A stretch of DNA of 54,002 bases from Bog-159 sp035541265 (lineage in GTDB: Bacteria > Acidobacteriota > Terriglobia > Bryobacterales > Bryobacteraceae), in the NCBI GenBank assembly GCA_035541265.1, contig DATKNQ010000115.1, forward strand, positions 1-54,002, in the 5' to 3' direction. This document shows, piece after piece, positions 16,466 to 25,607 of this stretch. The notes below the pieces were generated by a model. The model ran no database searches. It was given only the letters and a program-made list of their open reading frames with translations, and was not told the origin of the DNA. The translations under genes were made by a program, and so were the position numbers. How positions within the stretch are numbered: position 1 is the stretch's first letter; the number at the start of each line of letters is the position of its first letter.

Positions 16466-17749
16466 ATGAAATGGATTGCTCTACTTTGCTTTGCGTGCAC
16501 CATGTTTGCTCAAACTTCGTATGATCTATTGCTCAAAGGCGGCCATGTCATCGACGGCAAGAACCACATCAGCGCGGTGATGGACGTCGCCATCGCGAAT
16601 GGCAAGATCGCGGCCGTGGCGGCGGATATCCCGGCGGCCCAGGCCCTCAAGACCGTGGATGTCTCCGGCCTCTACGTGACTCCCGGACTGATCGACATGC
16701 ACGTGCATGTCTACGCCGGAACCGGCAAGCGCGGCGCTTATTGCGGCGATAACAGCGTCTATCCCGACGGCTTCACCTTTCGCTCCGGGGTGACCACGGT
16801 GGCCGATGCCGGCAGCTCCGGCTGGCGCAATTTTCCGGATTTCAAGGACCGCGTGATCGATCGCAGCCAGACGCGCGTGTTGGCGTTTCTGAACATCGTG
16901 GGTGCCGGGATGGCGGGCGCGATCGAACAGGACATTAACGAGATGGATGCCAAGTCCGCCGCCATGATGGCCGAACAGTATAAAGACATCATTGTCGGCA
17001 TCAAGACGGCGCACTACGCCGGGCCCGAGTGGATCGCGGTGGAGCGCGCCGTCGAGGCGGGGACGCTCGCGCACATCCCCGTGATGGTGGACTTCGGCAC
17101 CTTCCGCCCCGAGCGTCCCTTTCAGGATCTGGTGCTGCACAAGCTGCGCCCCGGCGACATCTACACGCACACCTATCTGAGTTGGGTTCCCATGCTCGAC
17201 GAGCACGGCAAGATTCTCCCTTACCTGTTTGAAGCCCGCCGGCGCGGCATCATCTTCGATGTCGGCCATGGCGGCGGCAGTTTCCTGTTCCGCCAGGCCG
17301 TGCCTGCCATGCACCAGGGCTTCGGTCCGGATTCCATCTCGACGGACCTGCACATTGGCAGCATGAACGCCGGCATGAAGGATATGCTCAACGTCATGTC
17401 GAAATTCTTGAACATCGGCATGCCGCTCGATGAGGTGATCCTGCGCTCCACCTGGACGCCGGCCCGCGAGATCCACCACGAAGAACTGGGCAGCCTGACG
17501 GCCGGATCGGTAGCCGATGTCGCCGTCCTGCGGCTGGAGCACGGGAACTTCGGCTTCGTCGATACCTACGGAGCGCGCATGCGCGGCACCGAGAAGCTCG
17601 AGTGCGAGCTGACCGTTCGCAACGGCCGTGTCGTTTGGGATTTGAACGGCATCACGCGCGAGGATTGGGATAAATTGGGTAACTACCTGGCGCAAGGTGA
17701 CGGCCGCTGGGACGGTACCCTGGGCGGGGAGATTCGCAAACGAAAATAA
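16466..17749 (+). CDS. Secreted amidohydrolase-superfamily enzyme
   Basis: A 427-residue protein with a short signal peptide (MKWIALLCFACTMFAQ) and an amidohydrolase TIM barrel. Metal-ligand candidates are HVH (H79, H81), K180 in IIVGIKTA (probably the carbamylated Lys), H235 in YTHTY, H268 in DVGHGG and D294 in STDLH. The pattern resembles the dihydroorotase-like deacetylase/amidohydrolase group, and VTPGLIDMHVHVYAG is characteristic. The substrate is unknown. GAGGAC precedes the ATG. The efflux genes follow after ten bases, so the enzyme and pump may be co-transcribed and might act on related compounds. Confidence 0.88.
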   Translation: MKWIALLCFACTMFAQTSYDLLLKGGHVIDGKNHISAVMDVAIANGKIAAVAADIPAAQALKTVDVSGLYVTPGLIDMHVHVYAGTGKRGAYCGDNSVYPDGFTFRSGVTTVADAGSSGWRNFPDFKDRVIDRSQTRVLAFLNIVGAGMAGAIEQDINEMDAKSAAMMAEQYKDIIVGIKTAHYAGPEWIAVERAVEAGTLAHIPVMVDFGTFRPERPFQDLVLHKLRPGDIYTHTYLSWVPMLDEHGKILPYLFEARRRGIIFDVGHGGGSFLFRQAVPAMHQGFGPDSISTDLHIGSMNAGMKDMLNVMSKFLNIGMPLDEVILRSTWTPAREIHHEELGSLTAGSVADVAVLRLEHGNFGFVDTYGARMRGTEKLECELTVRNGRVVWDLNGITREDWDKLGNYLAQGDGRWDGTLGGEIRKRK

Positions 17750-17759
17750 TGGAGTATGA

Positions 17760-19049
17760 ATGGCAGGCCGATTCACGGCGGTCACGCTCAGTTTGTTAAC
17801 GGCCTCGGCCGCGTGCGCGCAAACCACCTTGACGCTGACCTTGAACGAAGCGTTGGAGCGCGCGCGCAAGGTGGCCGAACCGTATCAATCCGCCCTAATC
17901 AGCGCGCAACTGGCGCATGAGGACCGCGTCCAGGCGCGCGCCGCCCTCCTGCCGACATTGAACTGGTTCAACCAGTACATCTACACGCAAGGCAACGGCA
18001 CGCCGTCGGGACTCTTCGTGGCGAACGATGGCGTGCATGTCTACAACAACCAGGCGCTGGTGCACGGCGACATTCTGGCGCCCTCCAAGCAGGCGGATTA
18101 CCGGCGCGCCATCGCGGCGGAAGCGGCCGCGCAGGCCCACACCGAGATCGCGGCGCGCGGATTGGCGGCGGTGGTCGTCCAGGGTTACTACATGCTGGTG
18201 GCCGCGCAGCGCAAGCAGTCGAACGCGGCGCAGACGATGCGGGAGGCCCAGCGATTCGCTGAGATCACGCGCAAGCTGGAAGCGGGCGGCGAGGCAGCGC
18301 ACTCCGATGCGATCAAGGCGCAAATCGAGGTGGCCCAGCGCCAGCGCGAGGCGCAGGACGCGCAACTGGCCGTTGAGCGCGCCCGCATCGGACTCGGCGT
18401 TTTGCTGTTTTCCGATTACATCCGGAACTTCTCAGTGGTGGATGATCTGGCCAGTGCGCCGCCGCTTCCGCCGCGCACCCAGGCCGACGAGATGGCCGGC
18501 CGCAACAACCCCGATATTCGCGCCGCGCAGGCCGTCGTCCGCCAGGAAGAGTTCGAGGTCAAATCGGCTCGTGCGGCTTATCTGCCGGCCCTCTCGTTCG
18601 ATTATTTCTACGGTATCGATGCGAATCAATATGCCATCTGGAACCGCCGCGATCAGCGCAATCTCGGTTCCGTAGCCCAGGGCACCCTCACGATTCCGGT
18701 GTGGAATTGGGGTGCCACGCGCAGCAAGGTGCGCCAGGGGGAACTGCGGCTCGAGCAGGCCCGCCTCGATCTAACCACCACGCAGCGCCAATTGCTGGCC
18801 AATCTCGACGGCTTTTATCTGGAGGCGCAGACCGCCGGCGCACAGATCGATTCGCTGCGCCGCTCCGTGGATCTCTCCGCCGAAAGCCTCCGCCTCACCC
18901 TGCTTCGCTACCAGGCCGGGGAGGTGACTGTGCTCGAAGTGGTCGACGCGCAAAGCACGCTGGCACTGGCGCGCAACGCTTATGATGATGGCTTGGTGCG
19001 CTACCGTGTGGGGCTGGCTGCGTTGCAGACTCTGACGGGCGCTTTCTAA
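17760..19049 (+). CDS. TolC-family outer-membrane efflux protein
   Basis: A 429-residue protein with a signal peptide ending near ASAACAQ and the duplicated long-helix layout of outer-membrane efflux channels. Helical stretches rich in Ala, Gln, Arg and Glu (LNEALERARKVAEPYQ; ARLDLTTTQRQLLANLD) alternate with strand regions. The C-terminal hallmark LRLTLLRYQAGEVTVLEVVDAQSTL is clear. A GGAG ribosome site precedes the ATG. It is the outer-membrane exit duct for the RND adaptor and permease encoded immediately downstream. The adaptor starts two bases after its stop. Confidence 0.94.
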   Translation: MAGRFTAVTLSLLTASAACAQTTLTLTLNEALERARKVAEPYQSALISAQLAHEDRVQARAALLPTLNWFNQYIYTQGNGTPSGLFVANDGVHVYNNQALVHGDILAPSKQADYRRAIAAEAAAQAHTEIAARGLAAVVVQGYYMLVAAQRKQSNAAQTMREAQRFAEITRKLEAGGEAAHSDAIKAQIEVAQRQREAQDAQLAVERARIGLGVLLFSDYIRNFSVVDDLASAPPLPPRTQADEMAGRNNPDIRAAQAVVRQEEFEVKSARAAYLPALSFDYFYGIDANQYAIWNRRDQRNLGSVAQGTLTIPVWNWGATRSKVRQGELRLEQARLDLTTTQRQLLANLDGFYLEAQTAGAQIDSLRRSVDLSAESLRLTLLRYQAGEVTVLEVVDAQSTLALARNAYDDGLVRYRVGLAALQTLTGAF

Positions 19050-19051
19050 TC

Positions 19052-20272
19052 ATGAAGTGGACCGTTTTGCTGGCACTTCTCCTGGCCGTGGGATGCGGCA
19101 AGAAAGAAGCGCCCGGAGCCGCGGCCGTCGCGCCCGTCCAGACCTCAGAGGCGCGCACGGAAGCGATCCGCCGCATCGTGGAGGCGGATGCGATTCTCTA
19201 CCCGCTGACGCAATCTGCGGTGGTGCCCAAGATCAGCGCGCCCGTGGCGAAGTTCTACGTCAACCGCGGCGATCATGTGCGCGCCGGCCAGTTGCTCGCC
19301 CTGCTTGAGAATCGCGATCTGGCCGCCGCGGCCGAGGAAAGCAAGGCGCAGTTCGAGCAGGCCGAAGCCAATTATCGCAGCACCACGGCCGCATCGTTGC
19401 CCGACGAAATGGTCAAATCCAAAGCCGACGCCCAAGCCGCCAAAGAAGCCATGGATGCGGCCCGGAAGGTCTTCGAGAGCCGCCAGAATCTCTTCAAAGA
19501 AGGCGCTCTGGCGCGCAAGTTGGTCGACGATGCGCAGGTTGCCTTTGTGCAAGCGCGCAGCCAGTATGAGGCCGCGCAGCAGCATCTCGAGGCGCTCCAA
19601 AGCGTCGGCCGCGAGCAGCAGACCAAATCTTCGGCCGCGCAGGTCGATACCGCCAAGGCCCACTACCAGGGCGCTGAAGCGCAGCTCTCGTATTCCGAGG
19701 TCCACAGCCCGATTGGCGGCGTGATTGCGGATCGCAGCTTGTATCCGGGCGAGATGGCCACCGCGGGTTCGCCGCTGCTCACCGTGATGGATATTTCCCG
19801 CGTGGTGGCGCGCGCCAACGTACCGCAAGGCCAGGCCGGATTCGTCAAGGTTGGCGATGCAGCCACGGTGATGATGCCGGACAGCGCGGACGGTGTCCCA
19901 GGCAAAGTGATCGTGGTCAGCCCGGCGGTCGATCCCAACAGTACAACCGTGCAGGTGTGGGTCGAAACCGCGAATCCCCGCGAGCGCCTCAAGCCTGGCG
20001 TCACGGTGCATGTTTCCATGATCGCCGCCACGATCCCCGATGTGCTCGTCGTGCCGGCCGTCGCGCTGCTGCCTGCGGCCGAAGGCGGCACGCAGGTCGT
20101 GGTTGTTGGCGCCGATTCCGTCGCCCACGTGCATAAGGTCGAGACCGGCGTGCGCGACGGCGATCGCGTCGAGATCCTGAGCGGCGTCAAAGCCGGCGAG
20201 CAGGTCGTCACCGTGGGCGGCCTCGGTCTCGACGACGGATCCAAGGTGCGGGTGGAAAAGGAGCACCAGTGA
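19052..20272 (+). CDS. RND efflux periplasmic adaptor lipoprotein
   Basis: A 406-residue membrane-fusion protein. The lipobox ends LLAVGC (Cys15). A lipoyl/barrel-sandwich half (VPKISAPVAKFYVNRGDHVRAGQ) is followed by a long helical hairpin (about residues 85-210), the second lipoyl half (YSEVHSPIGGVIADRS.YPGE) and a C-terminal membrane-proximal domain. It bridges the inner-membrane permease and the TolC-like channel. The hairpin is fairly long, with many Ala/Gln/Lys. The final codons overlap the permease start (GTGA). The three-gene order channel, adaptor, permease is complete. Confidence 0.95.
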   Translation: MKWTVLLALLLAVGCGKKEAPGAAAVAPVQTSEARTEAIRRIVEADAILYPLTQSAVVPKISAPVAKFYVNRGDHVRAGQLLALLENRDLAAAAEESKAQFEQAEANYRSTTAASLPDEMVKSKADAQAAKEAMDAARKVFESRQNLFKEGALARKLVDDAQVAFVQARSQYEAAQQHLEALQSVGREQQTKSSAAQVDTAKAHYQGAEAQLSYSEVHSPIGGVIADRSLYPGEMATAGSPLLTVMDISRVVARANVPQGQAGFVKVGDAATVMMPDSADGVPGKVIVVSPAVDPNSTTVQVWVETANPRERLKPGVTVHVSMIAATIPDVLVVPAVALLPAAEGGTQVVVVGADSVAHVHKVETGVRDGDRVEILSGVKAGEQVVTVGGLGLDDGSKVRVEKEHQ

Positions 20273-23200
20273 ACGGCGGCGAGCACTGGACCGCGCGGCA
20301 CGCCAAGCCCGTCATCTTCCTGATCGTCACCTTCATCGCGGTCGGCATCTACCTCGCGACCACCATCCCGGTTGAAGTTTTCCCGCAAACCGATTTCCCC
20401 CGCGTCGTGATCGGCGTCGATAACGGCGTCGCGCCCATCGACCAGATGCTGGTCACCGTGACGCGCCCCATCGAAGAAGCGGTGAACAGTGTGCAGGGCG
20501 TCGAACTCGTCCAATCCATCACCAGCCGCGGCCAAGTGGAAGTGGACGTCTTCTTCTCGTGGAAGGTCGAGATGTACCGCACGCTCCAACTGGTGAACGA
20601 CGCGCTCAACCGCGTGCAAAGCAGCCTGCCATCCACCGCCAAGATCACGGCGAACCGCCTGACATTCGCCGCGTTCCCCATCATGGGCTACAGCCTGACG
20701 TCGGACACCATCCCGCAAACGCGCCTCTGGGAAATGGCGACCTACGAGCTGAAGCCGCGCCTCAATCGCCTGAGCGGCGTTTCGATGGTGGTGCTGCAAG
20801 GCGGCCAGGAACCGGAATTCGAAGTGCGCCCCGATCCCGCCAAGCTGCTCGAAAGCGGCATTAGTGTTCCAGGTCTGCTCGACGCCATCGGCCGCACCAA
20901 CATGATCGATTCGCCCGGCATGATCGAGCATCAGCATCAGCTCGTGTTGAGCCTGGTCAGCGGACAGACGCGCACGCCCGATCAGATCTCCAACATGGTG
21001 GTCAAAACCACGGCCGCGGGCGCGCCCATCCGCATCGGCGATCTGGGTAGCGTGCTGCCCTCCGTAAAGCCGGTCTACACCATCGTCACCGCGAATCAGA
21101 AGCCGGCGGTGCTGCTGAACATCTATCGCCAGATGGAGGGCAACACCGTGGCTGTCGCTGGCGAGGTGCACAAAGAGGTCGAACGCCTGCGCCGCACCAT
21201 GCCGCCCGGCGCCGTTTTGCAGTCTTTCTACGATCAGTCGGAGATTGTCAAGGATTCGATCGACAGCGTGCGCGACGCCATCCTGATCGGCTTGATCCTC
21301 GCCTCGCTGATCCTCGTGCTGTTTCTGCGCGATTGGGGGACCTCGCTGGTCGCCGGCCTGGTGATTCCAGCGACCGTTGCCGTCACCTTTATCGCCCTGC
21401 GCGTTCTAGGCCAAAGCTTCAACCTGATGACCCTCGGCGGACTCGCTGCCGCAGTCGGCCTGGTGATCGACGATGCCATCGTGGTGGTCGAAAACATCGT
21501 CGCCCATCGAGACGCCGGTGAATCGCGCGGCGATGCCATCCGCCACGCCATCCACGAAATCCGCGTGCCTCTGGTGGGCTCGACCCTCACGCCCATCGTG
21601 GTCTTCGCGCCGCTCATCTCCATCTCCGGCGTTTATGGCGTCTTCTTCCGCGCGCTCGCTCTGACCGTCGCAATGGCGCTGCTCACCTCTCTCGCGCTGG
21701 CCCTCACCTGGACGCCCACGCTCAGCCACTTCCTTCTCCGCCCCAAGCGAACCGGCCGCCAGGAAGGCGTTCCACCGCGCGTGATGCGGCTCTACGAGTC
21801 CGTGCTGCGGCTCATGCTCGAGCATCCGCTGGCCTTCGCGGCCTTCGGACTCGCCGTCATTGCCGGTTCCTTTTTCTGTTACCGGTCGCTCGGTTCCGAC
21901 CTGCTGCCCGCCATGGACGAAGGCGGCTTCATCATCGATTACCTGATGCCCGCCGGATCGTCACTGGAAGACACCAACCGCGCCGTCTCCGCGGTCGAAG
22001 GCATTCTGCGCCGCACCCCCGAAGTTGAAAGCACCTCCCGCCGCACAGGCCTGCAGCTCGGTCTCGCCACAGTCACGGAGGCCAATACCGGCGACATTTC
22101 CGTGAAGCTCAAGCGCCAGCGCAGCCGCAGTGCCGACGAGGTCATCGCCGAAGTGCGGGAAGAAATCGCCAAGCAGGTGCCGCAGCTCGACGTCGAATTC
22201 CCCCAGTTGCTGCAGGACATGATCGGCGACCTCACCAGCGCGCCGGAACCGGTGGTCATCAAGCTGTTCTCCCAGGACCCCGAGACTCTGCGCGACTGGG
22301 CCCCCAAAGTCGCCGACGCGATCAAAAAGATCCACGGCGTGGTCGACATCCTCAACGGCATCGACAACACCATCAGCGGACCGGCGCTGACTTTCCAGGT
22401 TGATCCTTCGGTCGCCGCGCGCGCTGGATTCTCGCCGCAGGAAGTCGAACTCGACGTCAGCGCCATGCTGCAGGGCGAGCCCGCGCCCACGCCCGTCGTG
22501 GTCAACGACCGCTCCTACACCATCCGCGTGCGATTTCAGAAAGACACGCGCGCCTCGCTCGAGGCCATCCGCAACACGTTGCTGGTGAGCTCCACCGGCA
22601 AGACCGCCACGCTCGGCTCGCTCGCCCGGGCTATCGAAGAGCCGGGCCAGACCGAAATCCGCCGCGAGAATTTGCAGCGCGACGTTACGGTCACCGCGCG
22701 TCTGGAAGGCCTGAATTTAGGCGACGGCATGGCGGCCGTGCAAAAGGCCGTCAACGATCTGAAGCTGCCGCAGAGCATTCGCGTCGCCTATGGTGGCGGC
22801 TACGAAGAGCAGCAACGGTCATTTCGCGATTTCGCTTTCGTGCTCGTGCTGGCCGTGGTGTTCGTCTTCATTGTCCTGCTCTTTGAATTCGGCAGCTTCG
22901 CCGCGCCGGTCGCCATCCTGGCCTCCGCGCTGCTCTCGACCTCGGGTGTCTTCCTGGGGCTCCTGGTCACCGGCACCACGTTCAACATCTCGTCGTTCAT
23001 GGGCCTGATCATGGTGATCGGTATCGTGGCGAAGAACGGCATCCTGCTGCTCGATGCCGATCAGAAGTTTCGCGCGGCGGGCGATGCGGCCGAAGAAAGT
23101 ATGATCCACGCGGGCGAGCGCCGCCTGCGGCCCATCACCATGACCGCGCTCGCCACCGTGGCCGGTATGATCCCGCTGGCGCTCGCCTGGGGCGCGGGGT

Positions 23201-23310
23201 CGCACATGCTGCAGCCGCTGGCCATCGCCGTAATTGGCGGCATTCTGGCATCGATGGTTTTATCGCTGGTGGTCACACCGGCCGTGCATTACTACCTCGC
23301 GGGCCGCTAG
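20269..23310 (+). CDS. RND efflux permease
   Basis: A 1013-residue inner-membrane proton-driven pump with the twofold RND layout: a helix at the N-terminus, a large periplasmic loop, a block of helices, a second loop and a second block. The proton-relay Asp pair is intact in helix 4 (GLVIDDAIVVVENI, D401/D402), and the helix-10 partner Lys is in GIVAKNGILLLD. The sequence is AcrB/HAE1-like and so suits drugs, solvents or lipids rather than metals, although the substrate is not predictable. It starts at a GTG that overlaps the adaptor stop. Its stop lies five bases from the convergent stop of the next gene. Confidence 0.95.
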   Translation: MNGGEHWTARHAKPVIFLIVTFIAVGIYLATTIPVEVFPQTDFPRVVIGVDNGVAPIDQMLVTVTRPIEEAVNSVQGVELVQSITSRGQVEVDVFFSWKVEMYRTLQLVNDALNRVQSSLPSTAKITANRLTFAAFPIMGYSLTSDTIPQTRLWEMATYELKPRLNRLSGVSMVVLQGGQEPEFEVRPDPAKLLESGISVPGLLDAIGRTNMIDSPGMIEHQHQLVLSLVSGQTRTPDQISNMVVKTTAAGAPIRIGDLGSVLPSVKPVYTIVTANQKPAVLLNIYRQMEGNTVAVAGEVHKEVERLRRTMPPGAVLQSFYDQSEIVKDSIDSVRDAILIGLILASLILVLFLRDWGTSLVAGLVIPATVAVTFIALRVLGQSFNLMTLGGLAAAVGLVIDDAIVVVENIVAHRDAGESRGDAIRHAIHEIRVPLVGSTLTPIVVFAPLISISGVYGVFFRALALTVAMALLTSLALALTWTPTLSHFLLRPKRTGRQEGVPPRVMRLYESVLRLMLEHPLAFAAFGLAVIAGSFFCYRSLGSDLLPAMDEGGFIIDYLMPAGSSLEDTNRAVSAVEGILRRTPEVESTSRRTGLQLGLATVTEANTGDISVKLKRQRSRSADEVIAEVREEIAKQVPQLDVEFPQLLQDMIGDLTSAPEPVVIKLFSQDPETLRDWAPKVADAIKKIHGVVDILNGIDNTISGPALTFQVDPSVAARAGFSPQEVELDVSAMLQGEPAPTPVVVNDRSYTIRVRFQKDTRASLEAIRNTLLVSSTGKTATLGSLARAIEEPGQTEIRRENLQRDVTVTARLEGLNLGDGMAAVQKAVNDLKLPQSIRVAYGGGYEEQQRSFRDFAFVLVLAVVFVFIVLLFEFGSFAAPVAILASALLSTSGVFLGLLVTGTTFNISSFMGLIMVIGIVAKNGILLLDADQKFRAAGDAAEESMIHAGERRLRPITMTALATVAGMIPLALAWGAGSHMLQPLAIAVIGGILASMVLSLVVTPAVHYYLAGR

Positions 23311-23315
23311 TTCGC

Positions 23316-24926
23316 CTACAGCCCGTGATGCGTCCCGCAAACCGATACGTCGAGCCCCAGGTCGCGAAACATCGCCGCTTTCGTAGCCAGCGCCAGGTTG
23401 GCCGACTCGGCATCGGGCGCGTAGGCCACCTGCACGTGATTCGACTTGTGCCGCGCCATCATCTGGTCGCGCGTCACGCCGTACGTCACCGCGTGCATGA
23501 TCGGCCATTGCGGCGTCGTGATCTTCCATCGCCGCTCAGTCTCTTCCCGCGGCAGCTCCACCACCTTCGCGCGGCCGATGTCCGCCTTCAACTTGCCGTT
23601 GTCCACGAACACGCGGCTCCACACGATCTCGCCCGGCTTGCTTACGCCCTTCAAGCTGCCGCCGCCCAGCCGGAAGTACATGGGCGGCTGGCGCTCGCTC
23701 ACCGCGCCGGCATATCCGCCGATCAGGTGCGCGGCCGGCACGGAGCCCGAAATCTCGAAGACCCAGACGAACTCCTCCTTGCCGTTTACCGGATACGCCT
23801 CGCCGTAGCGCACATCGTGCAGTGTCGTCTCGGGTGGATACCCCAGCGCTTTCCACACGCGATTGGTGACCAGCGCGTCCAGTCCCGCGCACTCGTCGAC
23901 TTCGTTAAAGTGCGGCAACGCGCCGTGTTCATAGAGCACGCGCCCGTTGCCCCTGGCTTTGACCGGCGGTCGGTCCACGTTGTTCAGCAGGCCTTCCGCC
24001 AGGTCCGAAGCCGGCGCCAGATCCTTCAGCCCCTGCTGATATTGAATCCCGATCACGTCGCAGCCGAAATCGTCCGCGATGCGCAGCGCCGCGATGTACA
24101 TCTTGCATTGCTCCAGGATCTGCGCATCGGTAAGCTCCGTCTCCGGATTGCGGCCGGTGCGGAACTGCATGCCCTTGCGGTCGAGCCATGCACGCACGGC
24201 ATGCGCTTCCTCGTCACTGGTCGCCTGCATTTCCGCAAACAGAGCCGATTGGCTGAGCCGTTCCTTGAACACGCCGGTGGGATGCAAGAGTTCGTCCGGG
24301 ATGATGGCGTTGTACATCCCCATGCAGCCTTCGTCGAAGATGCCCAGGATCGCTTTGCCGCGCCGCAGATCGGCCGCCAGACGCGCGCCAGTTTCTTCCG
24401 CGCGCGCCGGCAGCTTGTAGGCCGCCAGCGGATGTACGTGGCTGGTATCGTGCTTTACCGGCTTGCCAGCCAGCCATTCGCGCAGTCCCGACAGGAAAAA
24501 CTCATCCGTGAAATCCACGCTCCATAGCGAACTGTACGGTACGCCCGCCTTGGTCAGTGATGCGTTCAGGTTCAGCATGCCGACCAGCCCGGGCCATTGG
24601 CCGCTCCAGTTCGCGGCCGTCAGAATCGGACCGCGGTGGCCGTACAGCCCGTGCAGCACATGATGGCTGTATTGCCATACCGCTTCCACCACCACCAGTG
24701 GAGCTTCAGGCGGGATGCGGCGGAAAACCTCCATTCCATGCTTCTGGCTATCGATGAAACCGTGACCTTTGGTGGCGTCGCAGGCATGACCGCGTTCAAC
24801 CGCGTGGCCCAGCCGCCGGATCGCTCCGATGACGGCTTCCTCGGCGCGCGCCTGAGCCGGCCAGCACATCTGGTTGGCTGCCAAGCGCAGATCGCCACTC
24901 GCAATTAAGATGACAGGATCTGCCAT
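23316..24926 (-). CDS. L-fucose/L-arabinose isomerase-fold protein
   Basis: About 536 residues with the FucI/AraA-type architecture: an N-terminal Rossmann-like part (LVVVEAVWQYSHHVLHGLYG; GPILTAANWSGQWPGLVGM), a central domain with DFGCDVIGIQYQQGLKDL and FNEVDECAGLDALVTNRV, and a C-terminal beta domain (GGYAGAVSERQPPMYFRLGGG) ending in CGTHHGL. The Asp of NEVD corresponds to a metal ligand region in FucI. I would call it a sugar-isomerase-like enzyme, substrate unknown. I start at the ATG with GAGGTC upstream. A longer frame reaches into non-homologous sequence. It is a single gene, convergent with the efflux operon. Confidence 0.8.
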   Translation of the reverse strand: MADPVILIASGDLRLAANQMCWPAQARAEEAVIGAIRRLGHAVERGHACDATKGHGFIDSQKHGMEVFRRIPPEAPLVVVEAVWQYSHHVLHGLYGHRGPILTAANWSGQWPGLVGMLNLNASLTKAGVPYSSLWSVDFTDEFFLSGLREWLAGKPVKHDTSHVHPLAAYKLPARAEETGARLAADLRRGKAILGIFDEGCMGMYNAIIPDELLHPTGVFKERLSQSALFAEMQATSDEEAHAVRAWLDRKGMQFRTGRNPETELTDAQILEQCKMYIAALRIADDFGCDVIGIQYQQGLKDLAPASDLAEGLLNNVDRPPVKARGNGRVLYEHGALPHFNEVDECAGLDALVTNRVWKALGYPPETTLHDVRYGEAYPVNGKEEFVWVFEISGSVPAAHLIGGYAGAVSERQPPMYFRLGGGSLKGVSKPGEIVWSRVFVDNGKLKADIGRAKVVELPREETERRWKITTPQWPIMHAVTYGVTRDQMMARHKSNHVQVAYAPDAESANLALATKAAMFRDLGLDVSVCGTHHGL

Positions 24927-25019
24927 GACCTCATTCTTACATCGTGCGCGCCCGGAGTCCACCGGTGGAGCGAAACCGCGCCCCGCGCACCGGCGTCTCA
25001 AGCGCTGGAGGAACATTCC

Positions 25020-25604
25020 ATGAAATCCTGCGTGTGGTTCGCTGGTTTCGCCCTGATTACTGCCGCGGCTGCCCACGCCGGCATGAAGCCCGTCGCGTAC
25101 CGCCTGGCTAGTCTGCCGGCCAGCGTCGAGCCCGGCCAGAAGCTGCTGCTGTGCGCGGCGAATATCGGTACCGGCGCCGTCGACGTCTCGTTGGAGTTCA
25201 TCAATGTGAAGACCGGCAGTGTGGTCTCCGAAAAGACCGTGACGCTGCAGCCGCTCGGCGCCGGAGCGGCGTCGCAGCCTTGTGTGACCGCTGCCACGGA
25301 GACCTTGTCCGCAGCGCCCACGTCAACCGCGAACCAGCCCATGGCTTCCTCCTTCGCATCCGCCGGCGCGGCGTCTTCGGCGTCAGATGGAGAAGCGCTG
25401 GTAGTCGGCGTGGCGATGGTGCGGAAGCCGCTGCTCTCCTTCCGCGAAGCACAAGTCACTGCCTCGATTCAGGTGATGGCTCCCGATCCCACCGGAGCTT
25501 CGCGCACCGTGCAGGTCATCCCGTTGAGCCGCACGACGCATCCGAGCGACGGTGCGCCGGTCTACGCGCCGGCTGAAACCGGCGGCAGCGCGCATCACAA
25601 ATAG
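25020..25604 (+). CDS. Secreted protein of unknown function (194 aa)
   Basis: Not recognised. It has a clear signal peptide (MKSCVWFAGFALITAAAAHA) and a small beta-rich domain with the alternating pattern of a carbohydrate-binding or Ig-like fold (LASLPASVEPGQKLLLCAAN; VSLEFINVKTGSVVSEKTV). A Ser/Ala-rich linker (about residues 105-125) separates it from a shorter second part, and the tail ends in HHK. Two Cys, about residues 42 and 86, could form a disulfide. It is flanked by unrelated genes on the other strand, and its stop lies four bases from the convergent peptidase stop. It is probably transcribed from its own promoter in 24927-25019. Confidence 0.72.
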   Translation: MKSCVWFAGFALITAAAAHAGMKPVAYRLASLPASVEPGQKLLLCAANIGTGAVDVSLEFINVKTGSVVSEKTVTLQPLGAGAASQPCVTAATETLSAAPTSTANQPMASSFASAGAASSASDGEALVVGVAMVRKPLLSFREAQVTASIQVMAPDPTGASRTVQVIPLSRTTHPSDGAPVYAPAETGGSAHHK

Positions 25605-25607
25605 GGG